Assembly (NCBI RefSeq): GCF_002157355.1 | Contig: NZ_LYMK01000059.1 | Span: forward strand, 1-34,690 | Length of the DNA stretch: 34,690 bases | Reading direction: 5' to 3' | From: Variovorax sp. JS1663 | GTDB lineage: Bacteria > Pseudomonadota > Gammaproteobacteria > Burkholderiales > Burkholderiaceae_C | Shown here: positions 1 to 15,058 of the stretch, in pieces | How the letters are laid out: the number at the start of each line of letters is the position of its first letter | How positions within the stretch are numbered: the first letter of the stretch is position 1 | Notes under the pieces: model-generated | Told to the model about the DNA's origin: nothing | Seen by the model: only the letters and a program-made list of their open reading frames with translations | The model's database searches: none | Made by a program: the position numbers and the translations under genes

Positions 1-20
1 GGAGGGACACGCGCAGTGGG

Positions 21-98
21 GTCGCCTTTCTTTGGTTACTTTCTTTGGCGAAGCAAAGAAAGTGACTCGCCCGCCGGGGCGAATTCCCGGCTCCTGCC
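21..98. repeat. Intergenic repeat element with inverted repeat, Comamonadaceae type
   Basis: The segment contains a perfect 10-bp inverted repeat, ACTTTCTTTG at 38-47 and CAAAGAAAGT at 54-63, around a 6-nt spacer. A 10-bp direct repeat, CTTTCTTTGG, occurs at 26-35 and 39-48. I recall closely similar sequence scattered between genes in Variovorax and Acidovorax genomes, so I call it a dispersed repeat; that part is memory, not computed. It lies downstream of the glg operon, and no coding sequence is convincing in 1-186. Confidence 0.55.
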
Positions 99-144
99 TT
101 GGAACAAGCGCAATGTACAAACAAACGCCCGCTGCCCTCACCCC

Positions 145-169
145 CTCCCTCTCCCAGAGGGAGAGGGAG
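145..169 (-). terminator. Strong GC-rich hairpin after glgX, candidate terminator
   Basis: Perfect 11-bp inverted repeat CTCCCTCTCCC (145-155) and GGGAGAGGGAG (159-169) with a 3-nt loop, 17 bases beyond the glgX stop on the minus strand. No U-rich tract follows, so intrinsic termination is uncertain. Similar CCCTCTCCC/GGGAGAGGG stems are common dispersed intergenic repeats in proteobacteria, and it may be both a repeat and a transcript end. Confidence 0.45.
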
Positions 170-186
170 CAAGACCACCGGATGCC

Positions 187-2369
<2,183 letters not shown>

Positions 2370-2373
<4 letters not shown>

Positions 2374-3080
2374 CGACGAAACTTGCGTTCCTCCATGTGT
2401 TCGAGCGGGTCCTTGCGCTCGCGCGGCCACCACGACTCGATGCGCTCGGCCGCCCAGTCCTTGCCACCCAGGCCGAAGGCCAGGGCCAGCGCGAAGACCA
2501 CGCCGGCGAGGATGACGAGGAAGCTCTCGCGCACGATGTCGCCGCCGACCTTCATCTGGTCGAGCGCGATCAGAACCACGAAGATGAGGATCGCGTACTG
2601 CGCCAGCTTGCCGAGGAAAACCGCGTCCTGCAGCTTGATGTTGCGGCCGTAGGTGGTGACGGTGTCGCCGACGAAGCGCGCGAAGTAGGCGCCGAAGGCC
2701 AGGATCAGCAGCGCGACGAAGACATTGGGCACGAACCACACGACCCGCGTGAGCAGGTCGGTGATGTAGGTCAGGCCCAGGCCGTTGAAGGCGATGAGCA
2801 GCGTGGCGAGGATCACCAGCCAGTACACGAGCAGGCCGAACAGGTTGGTGGTGTCGCCGAGGGTGCCGCCCTGGCGCAGGAAGTTGTCGAGCCCCGCGCG
2901 CTCGGTGAGCACCGGGAAGTTGATGGCGCGCAGCGCCTTCTCCACGGTGAAGCGCGCCAGCTTGGCGAGCAGCCAGCCGGCCACCACCACCACCAGCGCG
3001 ATCAGCAGGCGCGGCAGGAAGGCGCCGATCTGGAACAGGATGGCCCGCAAGGGCTCCAGGTGGATTCCGAAGCTTTCCAT
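2370..3080 (-). CDS. Mechanosensitive-channel-type TM-helix membrane protein
   Basis: A 236-residue, highly hydrophobic protein with about five membrane segments, near residues 15-40, 80-102, 112-135, 155-172 and 185-205. The repeated pattern of a hydrophobic helix followed by FARFVGDTV- or LAKLARFTV-like amphipathic ends resembles the 'conserved TM helix' family (PF05552) usually annotated as mechanosensitive ion channel. The MscS beta-domain and C-terminal cage are not present, so gating or conduction is inference. A GGAG lies 7 nt before the ATG. It sits 40 nt after the treS-maltokinase gene and overlaps glgX by 4 nt, so it is embedded in the trehalose/glucan operon. A link to osmotic stress is plausible because trehalose is an osmolyte, but unproven. 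Confidence 0.8.
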
Positions 3081-3120
3081 GGTTTCTCTCCGTTGGCTCG
3101 CCGCTGGCGGCGCGCGTTCG

Positions 3121-6456
<3,336 letters not shown>

Positions 6457-6466
6457 GCGGGGACCC

Positions 6467-8507
6467 TCACAGGAAGTAGTCGAAGTCGCGCTCGTCGCGC
6501 GAGCGGCGGCGCACGAGGAAGACGTGCGCCGGGACGCTGTGCGGATCGAGCCGGATGAAGTGCCGGCTGCCTTGCCACAGGAAGCGCTGGTTGCTCAGCA
6601 GATCATGCACCTGGAAGGAGTGCTCCGGTGCACAGCCGAGGTAGCCCAGATCCAGTTCGAGCCAGCCGGACTGCACGTTGTGGGGGTCCAGGTTCGCCAC
6701 GCACAGCACGACGTTGTCGCCTTCCGGCGAGCGCTTGGCGTAGGCGATGAGCTGGTCGTTGTCGATGGTGAAGAAGCGCAGGTCGCGGTCCCACTGCAGG
6801 GCCGGGTTGTCGCGGCGGATGCGGTTCACGCGGGCGATGAAGGGCGCCAGGCTTTCCGGGTCGTCGTGGTTCCAGCGGCGAAGCTGGTACTTCTCGGAAT
6901 CGAGGTACTCCTCGCTGCCCTGCTCGCGGGGCAGGTGCTCGCGCAGCTCGTAGGCGGGGCCGTAGATGCCGTAGCTCGCGGCCAGGGTGCCGGCCAGCAC
7001 CAGGCGCGTCATGAAGACGGCGGTCTCGCCGCCCTGCAGCCGTGCATGCAGGATGTCGGGCGTGTTGGGCCAGACGTTGGGGCGGAAGTACTCGCAGCCC
7101 AGGCCCTGCGAGAGCTCGGTGAAGTACTCGGTCAGCTCCTGCTTGGTGTTGCGCCAGGTGAAGTAGGTGTAGGACTGCGAGTAGCCGAGCTTGGCCAGCC
7201 GGTGCATCACCTTGGGCCGGGTGAAGGCCTCGGCCAGGAACAGCACCTCGGGGTGCGCACGCTTGAGCTCGGTGATGGCCCATTCCCAGAAGGGGAAGGC
7301 CTTGGTGTGCGGGTTGTCGACGCGGAAGATCTTCACGCCCTCGCCGATCCAGTGTTCGAACACGCTCTTGAGTTCGATCCACAGCGCCTGCCAGTCCTCG
7401 GTCTCGAAGTTGAAGGGGTAGATGTCCTGGTACTTCTTGGGCGGGTTCTCGGCGTACTGCACGGTGCCGTCGGGGCGCCAGCGGAACCAGGCCGGATGGG
7501 CCTTGACGTAGGGGTGGTCGGGCGCGCACTGGAAGGCGATGTCCAGCGCGAGCTCGAGGCCGTGCCGCTCGGCCGCCTCGCGCAGGCGGCGGAAGTCCTC
7601 GGCCGTGCCGAGCTCGGGGAGGATGGACTTGTGGCCGCCTTCCTCCGCGCCGATGGCCCAGGGGCTGCCGACGTCATCCGCCGTCGGGGTGAGCGTGTTG
7701 TTTTTTCCCTTGCGCTGGATGCGGCCGATGGGATGGATGGGCGGGAAGTACAGCACATCGAAGCCCATGGCCGCGATGGCGGGCAGGCGGGTCTCCACGT
7801 CCTTCAGCGTGCCATGGCGGCCGCCTTCCGGAGCGGTGGAGCGCGGGAAGAGTTCGTACCAGGTGCTGAAGCGCGCACGTTCCCGGTCGGCCACCAGGGA
7901 CAGCTCCATGGTGTGGTGGGTGGCGAGGCTGCGGTCGGGATGACGCTCGGCCAGCGCGGCGAGGCCTTCGTCGAGGGCGAGGGCCTTCAGTGCGGTCGCG
8001 TCCATGTGGCCTTCGGTCGCGGAGGACTGCAGTTCGCGGCTCCAGCGCTCCAAGGCCTGGCGCTCGCTGCCCTCGGCGCGCTGCGCGGCGGCGGCGATCT
8101 CCTGGGCGCCGACCTGCGAGGCGATGCGGATGTCCTCCGGCTCGACGCGGCGCGCCATGTCGTGGCGCCAGGAGGCGAAGGCGTCGACCCAGGCGCTCAC
8201 GGTGTAGCGGTAGCGGCCGATCGCAGGCGGTGCGAACGCGGCCTCCCACACGTCGTTGCCCAACAGCTTCATCGGCAGCTCGGCCCAGTCCGGATCGGCC
8301 TCGGCGCGCCAGCGCAGCATCACCCGCAGCACGTCGTGGCCGTCGGCGAAGCAGTGGGCCTGCACGCGCAAGGTTTCGCCGGCGACGCGCTTGACGGGGA
8401 AGCGGCCGTTGTCCACGTTGGGCAGCACGGCATCGATGACGGCGCGCACGCGGCCGTCCTCGCCGTCGGCGCGCTGGATCTTCGGGGTGGCGGGCGCGTT
8501 GTTTTTC

Positions 8508-8515
<8 letters not shown>
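6467..8515 (-). CDS. glgE: Alpha-1,4-glucan:maltose-1-phosphate maltosyltransferase GlgE
   Basis: 682-residue GH13_3 enzyme that transfers maltose from maltose 1-phosphate to the non-reducing end of alpha-1,4-glucans. The N-terminal beta-rich domain (about 20-125) and helical insertion (130-195) precede the barrel. Nucleophile Asp400 lies in IFRVDNPH, acid/base Glu429 in LFLAEAF, and the family-typical KGKNN follows near 269. I chose the ATG at 8513-8515, where the protein starts MPRKNN. The frame is open for 46 more codons, but these lie inside glgB. The start overlaps the glgB stop by 8 nt, so coupling is likely. With TreS-maltokinase and GlgB it completes the GlgE pathway. Confidence 0.95.
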
Positions 8516-10400
<1,885 letters not shown>

Positions 10401-10488
10401 AGCGGGCTTTCTTGGCGTTCTTGGCTTCAGGGCCCTGGCAGCATATGTGCGTCATGGCCTGGGTGAACAGCTCTTTTTAGAGACATGG

Positions 10489-10500
10489 TGCGGCGCCGCA
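10489..10500. promoter_or_regulatory. 12-bp perfect palindrome upstream of the glg operon
   Basis: TGCGGCGCCGCA is self-complementary and lies 89-100 bp upstream of the glgB start in the likely promoter region. On the minus strand a weak -35/-10-like pair, TTGCGG and TAAAAA with 16 nt between, starts within it. Protein binding or promoter activity is speculative. Confidence 0.25.
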
Positions 10501-10541
10501 ATGACCATGCCCGCGACACAGCCTGTCGGACAGCGACGCAT

Positions 10542-10558
10542 CTTGCGCCGGGCGCAAG
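10542..10558 (-). terminator. Hairpin between the NmrA-like gene and the glg operon
   Basis: Perfect 8-bp inverted repeat CTTGCGCC (10542-10549) and GGCGCAAG (10551-10558) with a 1-nt centre, 28 bases after the stop of the NmrA-like gene on the minus strand. A transcript from that gene would otherwise run into glgB. No U-tract follows, so it may be a weak terminator or instead a protein-binding palindrome for the glg promoter. Confidence 0.35.
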
Positions 10559-10586
10559 CAGGGCCGGGTGCCGGCAGGGGCGCTGA

Positions 10587-11495
10587 CTACATGGCGCGAT
10601 AGGCCTCGGCGAGCGCCGGCACGAAGTCCTCGAAGCGGGTGGCCGTGGTGTTGCCGGCGTTGCGCCGGCCCTGCACGCCGATGCGGTCGGTGTTGAAGGC
10701 GCGAGTCATCTCGAGGTAGAGCGCGACGAAGCTGGGTGAGAGGCCGGCGCCGATCAGTGCCTCGCCCAACCGGGCTTCGCTGAGCTGCACGTAGGGCAGA
10801 TCGGGCCGGCCGATGGCCTGGCCCAGCAGCTGCGCGACCTCGGCGTGGCTCAGATCGCGCTGGCCCAGCAGTTCGCGCACGGCGACGCCGCGCCAGTCGC
10901 GAGCGAGCAGGGCGCTCGCGGCGACCTCGGCGATGTCGTCGGCCGCGATCATCGGCGTGGGGAGCTCGGGCGCGACGGCGTCGGCGAGCACGCCGGCCTC
11001 CTTGACCATGCCGAGCGCGTCGTAGAAGTTCTCGAAGAAGGAGACCGGGCGCAGCAGCAGCAGGTCGATGCCGTCGATGGCCTTGAGGCGCTCTTCCTGC
11101 GCGTGCAGGCCGACGATCACGCCGGTGCCCGAGGGCAGGTCGGCGCCGAGGCTGCTGAGCGCGACCACGCGGCGCAGGCCGCTTTGGCGCAGGGCGCTGG
11201 CGATGGCTTCGCCTTCCTCGTGCTGCCGGGCCGCGTAGTCGGGCGCCTGGCGGTCGGTGGCGAGCAGGGTGTAGGCGCCATCGGCACCGCGGAAGGCTTC
11301 GGCCAGGAAGGCGGAGTCGCGGCTGTCGCCGGCCCGCACTTCAGCGCCGGGCCGTGCCAGTTCGGCGAGCTTGTCCGGGTTGCGGCCGATGGCGCGGATG
11401 CGGGCGCCGGCGGCCAGCAGGCGGCGGGCGATCTTGCCGCCGGTGTGGCCGGTGGCGCCCATGATGGTGAAGAGGGGGGCGGTGGTGCTGCTCAT
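10587..11495 (-). CDS. NmrA-like NAD(P)-binding protein (atypical SDR)
   Basis: 302-residue Rossmann-fold protein of the NmrA / NAD(P)H-binding atypical short-chain dehydrogenase group. The glycine motif GATGHTGG is at about 13-20, followed by IRAIGRNPDKL, a nucleotide-discriminating strand. The classical YxxxK catalytic pair is not evident, so it may be a redox sensor or quinone/isoflavone-type reductase rather than a classical dehydrogenase. The ATG at 11493-11495 was chosen because GGAG lies 8 nt upstream; the frame is open for 22 more codons. It is divergent from an AraC-family gene, which probably regulates it. Confidence 0.85.
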   Translation of the reverse strand: MSSTTAPLFTIMGATGHTGGKIARRLLAAGARIRAIGRNPDKLAELARPGAEVRAGDSRDSAFLAEAFRGADGAYTLLATDRQAPDYAARQHEEGEAIASALRQSGLRRVVALSSLGADLPSGTGVIVGLHAQEERLKAIDGIDLLLLRPVSFFENFYDALGMVKEAGVLADAVAPELPTPMIAADDIAEVAASALLARDWRGVAVRELLGQRDLSHAEVAQLLGQAIGRPDLPYVQLSEARLGEALIGAGLSPSFVALYLEMTRAFNTDRIGVQGRRNAGNTTATRFEDFVPALAEAYRAM

Positions 11496-11566
11496 GGTGG
11501 GTGCTCCGAGGGAGGGGTTGAACATGGCGTCCACTATCGTTGCCGCGGCATGGTTGATCAATGTTC

Positions 11567-11582
11567 TGAAATCGTCATTTCA
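11567..11582. promoter_or_regulatory. Inverted repeat, candidate operator 1 (NmrA/AraC intergenic)
   Basis: TGAAATCGTCATTTCA: perfect 6-bp arms around a 4-nt spacer, in the region between the divergent NmrA-like (start 11495) and AraC-family (start about 11639) genes. Its AT content contrasts with the GC-rich surroundings. It is a candidate binding site for the AraC-family regulator or for another factor. Confidence 0.4.
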
Positions 11583-11589
11583 TGCTCAT

Positions 11590-11610
11590 TCGTCCAATGA
11601 ATCTGGACGA
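11590..11610. promoter_or_regulatory. Inverted repeat, candidate operator 2
   Basis: Perfect 7-bp arms TCGTCCA (11590-11596) and TGGACGA (11604-11610) separated by 7 nt. The centres are about 25 bp from the first inverted repeat, roughly two and a half helical turns. Its position just upstream of the chosen AraC-gene start favours that start over the upstream in-frame ATGs at 11582 and 11597. Confidence 0.4.
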
Positions 11611-11638
11611 TGGCTGCTGTTCCATCCATACTGGCCCC

Positions 11639-12616
11639 ATGCAGATCGCCGATGCCTTCGTTCCCGTGATGGACCCGCTGGGCGAGGCCTTGCATTTCCT
11701 GCGCATGAACGGCGTCTTCTATTGCCGCTCCGAGTTCAGCGCGCCCTGGGGCGTGGCCATGCCGCCCATCGAAGGCTGCCTGATGTTCCACATGGTGACC
11801 TCGGGGCCCTGCTGGCTGGAGGTGGAGGGCGTGGAGCCGCAGCGCCTGGCGCCGGGGGATTTCGCGCTGGTCCCGCACGGCGCCGGCCACCGGCTGGTGA
11901 GCGGGCCGGGCGAGGCGGCGGCGGGGCTGTTCGACCTGCCGCGCGAGATGCTGAGCGAGCGCTACGAGGTGCTGCGCCACGGCGGCGGCGGCGCGGCGAC
12001 GGGCCTGATCTGCGGCGCGGTGCGCTTCGACCACCCGGCGGCGCACCGGCTGGTGCAGCTGCTGCCGCCGGTGATCCGCATGGACGCGGTGGATTCGCCC
12101 CAGGCCGAATGGATGGCCAGCACGCTGCGCTTCATGGCGGCCGAGGCGCGCGCCATGCAGCCTGGCGGCGAGACGGTCATCACCCGGCTGGCCGACGTGC
12201 TGGTGATCCAGGCGATCCGCGCCTGGATGGCCCGCGATCCGGCGGCGCGCAAGGGCTGGCTCGGCGCGCTGCAGGACCGGCAGATCGGACGCGCGATCAC
12301 GCTGATCCATCGCGAGCCGGCGCGGCCCTGGACGGTGGCTTCGCTGGCGGCGGAGGTCGCGATGTCGCGTTCGGCCTTCGCAGCCCGCTTCACCGCGCTG
12401 GTCGGCGAGCCGGCGATGCAGTACGTGGCGCGCTGGCGCATGCACGTGGCGCTGACCTTGATGCAGGAGAAAAACGTGCGGCCGGCCGAGCTGGCGGGCC
12501 AGTTGGGCTACCAGTCGGAGGCCGCCTTCAGCCGTTCCTTCAAGCGCTACATCGGGATGCCGCCGGGGGCGGCGCGGCGCGCCCGGGGCGCAGTCGCGGC
12601 TGGCCTGGGCGCCTAG
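11639..12616 (+). CDS. AraC-family transcriptional regulator with cupin sensor domain
   Basis: 325-residue regulator. The N-terminal cupin/AraC-binding domain covers about 10-195 and includes the typical LAPGDFALVPHGAGHRL stretch at 70-86. The C-terminal double helix-turn-helix covers about 215-312, with LAAEVAMSRSAFAARF as the first HTH and the family-typical LGYQSEAAFSRSFKRYIGMPPG at 289-310. The ligand is unknown. Start choice: ATG at 11639 gives the usual family N-terminus. An in-frame ATG at 11582 is possible but would put two inverted repeats inside the coding region; none of the candidate starts has a good Shine-Dalgarno. It is divergent from the NmrA-like gene, its likely target. Its TAG stop shares the sequence CTAG with the convergent CYTH-CHAD gene. 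Confidence 0.88.
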   Translation: MQIADAFVPVMDPLGEALHFLRMNGVFYCRSEFSAPWGVAMPPIEGCLMFHMVTSGPCWLEVEGVEPQRLAPGDFALVPHGAGHRLVSGPGEAAAGLFDLPREMLSERYEVLRHGGGGAATGLICGAVRFDHPAAHRLVQLLPPVIRMDAVDSPQAEWMASTLRFMAAEARAMQPGGETVITRLADVLVIQAIRAWMARDPAARKGWLGALQDRQIGRAITLIHREPARPWTVASLAAEVAMSRSAFAARFTALVGEPAMQYVARWRMHVALTLMQEKNVRPAELAGQLGYQSEAAFSRSFKRYIGMPPGAARRARGAVAAGLGA

Positions 12617-14118
12617 GACTTCCAGAAGCGGCGCGCCTGCGCCACCTCGTCCAGCGCGGCGCGGCATTCCTGCGCGCTCTGCGGCTGGCGCGCGGCCAGC
12701 CAGCCGACCGCAAACCAGGCGCGGCCGTCCTGTCCGGCCGCCTCGCGGTAGGCGTCGATGGCCACGGCCGCGTCGTTGTGCGTGCCCAGCGCGTCCTGGG
12801 CCGGCTTGAGCGCCTTCAGGTAACGGCCGGCCGCATCCTCCCCGAACATCGGTGCGACGAATTCGCCCAGGTAGCGCAGGCGCTTGAGGCGCTTGCGCAC
12901 ACGGTGCTGGGCCTCGGGCTCCAGGGCTTCGAAGTGGCGGCCATCGCGCACGACCTGGCGATGCAGCTTGGCCAGGCGCGCACGCAACGGCTTGCGTGCC
13001 GGTTCGGCCGGCTCCGTGGCAGCCGCTTCCGGGGCCTCCTGCGCCTCGGGAAGCGATGCGGCGATGAGGCCGATCAGCACCAGCTGGAAGGGGAGTTCGC
13101 GCACCACGTCCGCGGCCGCGGGCTCGGCTTCGGCCAAGGGCGGCCAGTCCACTGGCGGGCCGCCGACCGCCTCGATCTGCGGCTGCACCGTTGTCTCGAG
13201 ATGCTCGCGGTCGCGCTGGCGGCCCAGCGCACGGAAGGCATTCACCAGTGCGGGCTCCCAGGCGGGATCGATGGCCGGAGCGAAATCCGCCATCTCGCGC
13301 AGCGCCGTGCGCAGGCGGCGGATGCCGATGCGCAGCTGGTGCACATGCTCCGGGTCCGGACTGCCGGCCGCCACCTCGCTGGCGTTGGGCAGGATCTGGG
13401 CGAGGCAGGCGCCGATCACCGCGCGGAAAACCTCCGGGCCGCTCGCCTTCTTGCCGAGCGCGGGCGCTTCGGCCTTGACCGCCTCGCCATGCACGACGCC
13501 ACGGGCCAGCCGCTCGCCGCGCTGGGCCTTGGACACCGTATCCAGCCACAGCGGATAGCGCATGCGCCAGCGGCGCGCGAGCTCCAGCAGCGATTGCGGG
13601 CTGCCGCTCTTGAGTTCGATCTCGAGCTCGCACACGGGGTGCGAGTGTTCGCCCGCGCGCACCTCGCCGCGGTCGAAGGCCAGTTCGACCCGGGCATCGC
13701 CGGTGCGCATCTCGCGGCTGGTGCGGCGGATGTCGGTGCCATAGAGCGGCACGAGGAGGGCCTCGGCCGGTGTCTGGCCCGCGGCCTCCAGGGCCTGCGC
13801 GATCAGCTCGCCGACCGGCGTGCCGGCATGCCGGTCCAGGCGCGGCAGCGGCGTCTCGCTGGCCCGCACGATGGGGATCTCGACGTTGTGTTCATGGCGG
13901 TGCAGGGCGTTGCCGCCCGGCGCCTTGGCCGTCTGCACCCAGCGGCGGCCTTCCCTGCGGATGCGCAGCACGATGCGGCGCGCAGCGAGCGCACCGTCGG
14001 CGGTGTCGTAGTAGCGCGCCTGGAGGCGCTCCTTGCGGGAGCGGCCGCGAGCGACCGCACTTTCCACGGCGGCCCGGTGCTGCGGGTCGACCTGGAACTT
14101 GAGTTCGAATTCGGTCAC
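12613..14118 (-). CDS. CYTH and CHAD domain protein (inorganic triphosphatase type)
   Basis: 501-residue protein. The CYTH domain (about 1-205) carries the defining ExExK as Glu3-Glu5-Lys7 in TEFELKFQ, plus basic strands such as RIVLRIRREG and WVQTAK, and an acidic CELEIELKSG near 163-172. Family members hydrolyse inorganic triphosphate. The CHAD domain (about 225-500) has conserved His/Arg helices, HVHQLRIGIRRLR near 258-270 and HRVRKRLKRLRYLGEF later; CHAD domains bind polyphosphate and can target granules. The start is GTG at 14116-14118, the only start matching the CYTH N-terminus. It lies 24 nt after an 85-residue protein gene, so both probably share a transcript. The name YgiF applies to the E. 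coli homologue; orthology is not shown here. Confidence 0.88.
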   Translation of the reverse strand: MTEFELKFQVDPQHRAAVESAVARGRSRKERLQARYYDTADGALAARRIVLRIRREGRRWVQTAKAPGGNALHRHEHNVEIPIVRASETPLPRLDRHAGTPVGELIAQALEAAGQTPAEALLVPLYGTDIRRTSREMRTGDARVELAFDRGEVRAGEHSHPVCELEIELKSGSPQSLLELARRWRMRYPLWLDTVSKAQRGERLARGVVHGEAVKAEAPALGKKASGPEVFRAVIGACLAQILPNASEVAAGSPDPEHVHQLRIGIRRLRTALREMADFAPAIDPAWEPALVNAFRALGRQRDREHLETTVQPQIEAVGGPPVDWPPLAEAEPAAADVVRELPFQLVLIGLIAASLPEAQEAPEAAATEPAEPARKPLRARLAKLHRQVVRDGRHFEALEPEAQHRVRKRLKRLRYLGEFVAPMFGEDAAGRYLKALKPAQDALGTHNDAAVAIDAYREAAGQDGRAWFAVGWLAARQPQSAQECRAALDEVAQARRFWKS

Positions 14119-14142
14119 AGCGCCAGCTGGCGGCCCCGTGAA

Positions 14143-14400
14143 TCAGGCGCCGCCCGGCAGTTCACTCACCTGCAGCGACAGGTCGAACAGCTTGGACTTG
14201 CTCGCGTAGTAGCGATCGAGACGCCACTCCTTGAGGATGTCCATGGCGAGCTGGAAGCTCTTGTAGTCCAGGTCGTAGAGCTTCACGAGTTCGAAGCTGC
14301 GCTCGGATTCCAGGGCGAGGACCAGGCGCGCGAGGATCTGGGCCGATTCGTTGGCCGGGTCCGTCTCGATGAAGCGACGGGCGACCTTGATGGCGTTCAT
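14143..14400 (-). CDS. Conserved-looking small hypothetical protein (85 aa)
   Basis: I do not recognise a family. The 85 residues are mostly helix-forming and soluble: MNAIKVARRFIETDPAN, then LARLVLALESERSFELVKLYDLDYKSFQLAMDILKEWR in outline. There is no signal peptide, membrane segment or Cys cluster. Coding is supported by a perfect AGGAGG 10 nt before the ATG, typical codon use and a 24-nt gap to the CYTH-CHAD gene. A role connected with that triphosphatase/polyphosphate-binding protein is possible only by position. Confidence 0.75.
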   Translation of the reverse strand: MNAIKVARRFIETDPANESAQILARLVLALESERSFELVKLYDLDYKSFQLAMDILKEWRLDRYYASKSKLFDLSLQVSELPGGA

Positions 14401-14428
14401 GGGCTGGGTTCCTCCTAGTAAGCCCGGA

Positions 14429-14462
14429 ACTATAGCCAGCCCTTCTGAGCGTTTTGTGACAA
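14429..14462 (-). promoter_or_regulatory. Possible promoter of the 85-aa gene / CYTH-CHAD operon
   Basis: On the minus strand TATAGT (14429-14434 in reverse) matches a sigma-70 -10 box at five of six positions and lies about 30 nt before the AGGAGG-preceded ATG. TTGTCA upstream resembles a -35, but the 22-nt spacing is longer than normal. The -10 is credible; the pair is not secure. Confidence 0.3.
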
Positions 14463-14502
14463 TCGGATGACAGTGTAGGTCTTAGGTGTTCTCTTGACGG
14501 GC

Positions 14503-14886
14503 TCACTGAATCGGCATCGGAAGGGGGGTGACGGTCTCCCGGATGACGCCTCCGCCCAGCACGCTGCCTTCGACGGAGGTCATGCCGGTGCCGCGGACGC
14601 GCGCTTCGCAGTCCGCCCGATCGGCCGGCGGCTGCAGGCCGCAGCGGGCGAGGGCGTTCTGCTCGTAGTTCATGGGCGAGGCGCTGGTCAAACCGCCGCG
14701 GCTGGCTTCGAAGCGTGCGGCGCCCGCTTCACGCAGGCAGGCGCTGCGGTCCTGCTGGATGCCGTCGCAGACGGCGCGTTCGCGCAGGAAGATGGGGTCG
14801 GTGCCCTGGGCCGCCGAGAGGGCGGGCAGCACGAGGCCGCAGGCCGCGGCGACCAGGGCAAGGCTCGAACGAATGGCGCTGTTCAT
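14503..14886 (-). CDS. Small exported hypothetical protein (127 aa)
   Basis: Predicted periplasmic protein with a clear Sec signal peptide. MNSAIRSS is followed by a hydrophobic core (about 9-24) and a likely cleavage after LSAAQ/G near 26-28. The mature part has three Cys residues (in AVCDG, SACLREAG and RCGLQPP contexts, with another in ADCEARV), suggesting disulfides. I do not recognise the family. AAAGGAG lies 8 nt before the ATG at 14884-14886; the frame stays open 47 codons further upstream without homology-like sequence. It follows cphA on the same strand after 172 bp containing a strong hairpin, so it is probably transcribed separately. Confidence 0.72.
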   Translation of the reverse strand: MNSAIRSSLALVAAACGLVLPALSAAQGTDPIFLRERAVCDGIQQDRSACLREAGAARFEASRGGLTSASPMNYEQNALARCGLQPPADRADCEARVRGTGMTSVEGSVLGGGVIRETVTPLPMPIQ

Positions 14887-15017
14887 GAAGGCACTCCTTT
14901 CGGCGGGCAGCGCACGATGCGCCGCTCGGTGCTGGAGTGTTGGCCGGCCCATGAGGCCGGACTGTGGGACAGGGCGGCCGGCCGGACGGCACCGGCACCG
15001 CAGCTTCACGTCGGACA

Positions 15018-15039
15018 GTTCCGGCACGGGTGCCGGAAC
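15018..15039 (-). terminator. Hairpin downstream of cphA
   Basis: Perfect 10-bp inverted repeat GTTCCGGCAC (15018-15027) and GTGCCGGAAC (15030-15039) with a 2-nt centre, 19 bases after the cphA stop on the minus strand. It is the strongest stem in the cphA to small-exported-protein gap. It lacks a U-run, so it may define the mRNA 3' end without classic intrinsic termination. Confidence 0.5.
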
Positions 15040-15058
15040 AAGCCCGGCAACGGGGCGC

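Noticed and set aside
38..63. Attachment site or insertion-sequence end
   Set aside because: No transposase, target-site duplication or second terminal repeat is present. A dispersed intergenic repeat explains it better.
11371..14418. 1015-codon plus-strand frame covering the AraC and CYTH-CHAD regions
   Set aside because: It crosses two genuine genes in other frames or strands and shows no family signature. The AraC frame and the CYTH-CHAD frame carry the real motifs.
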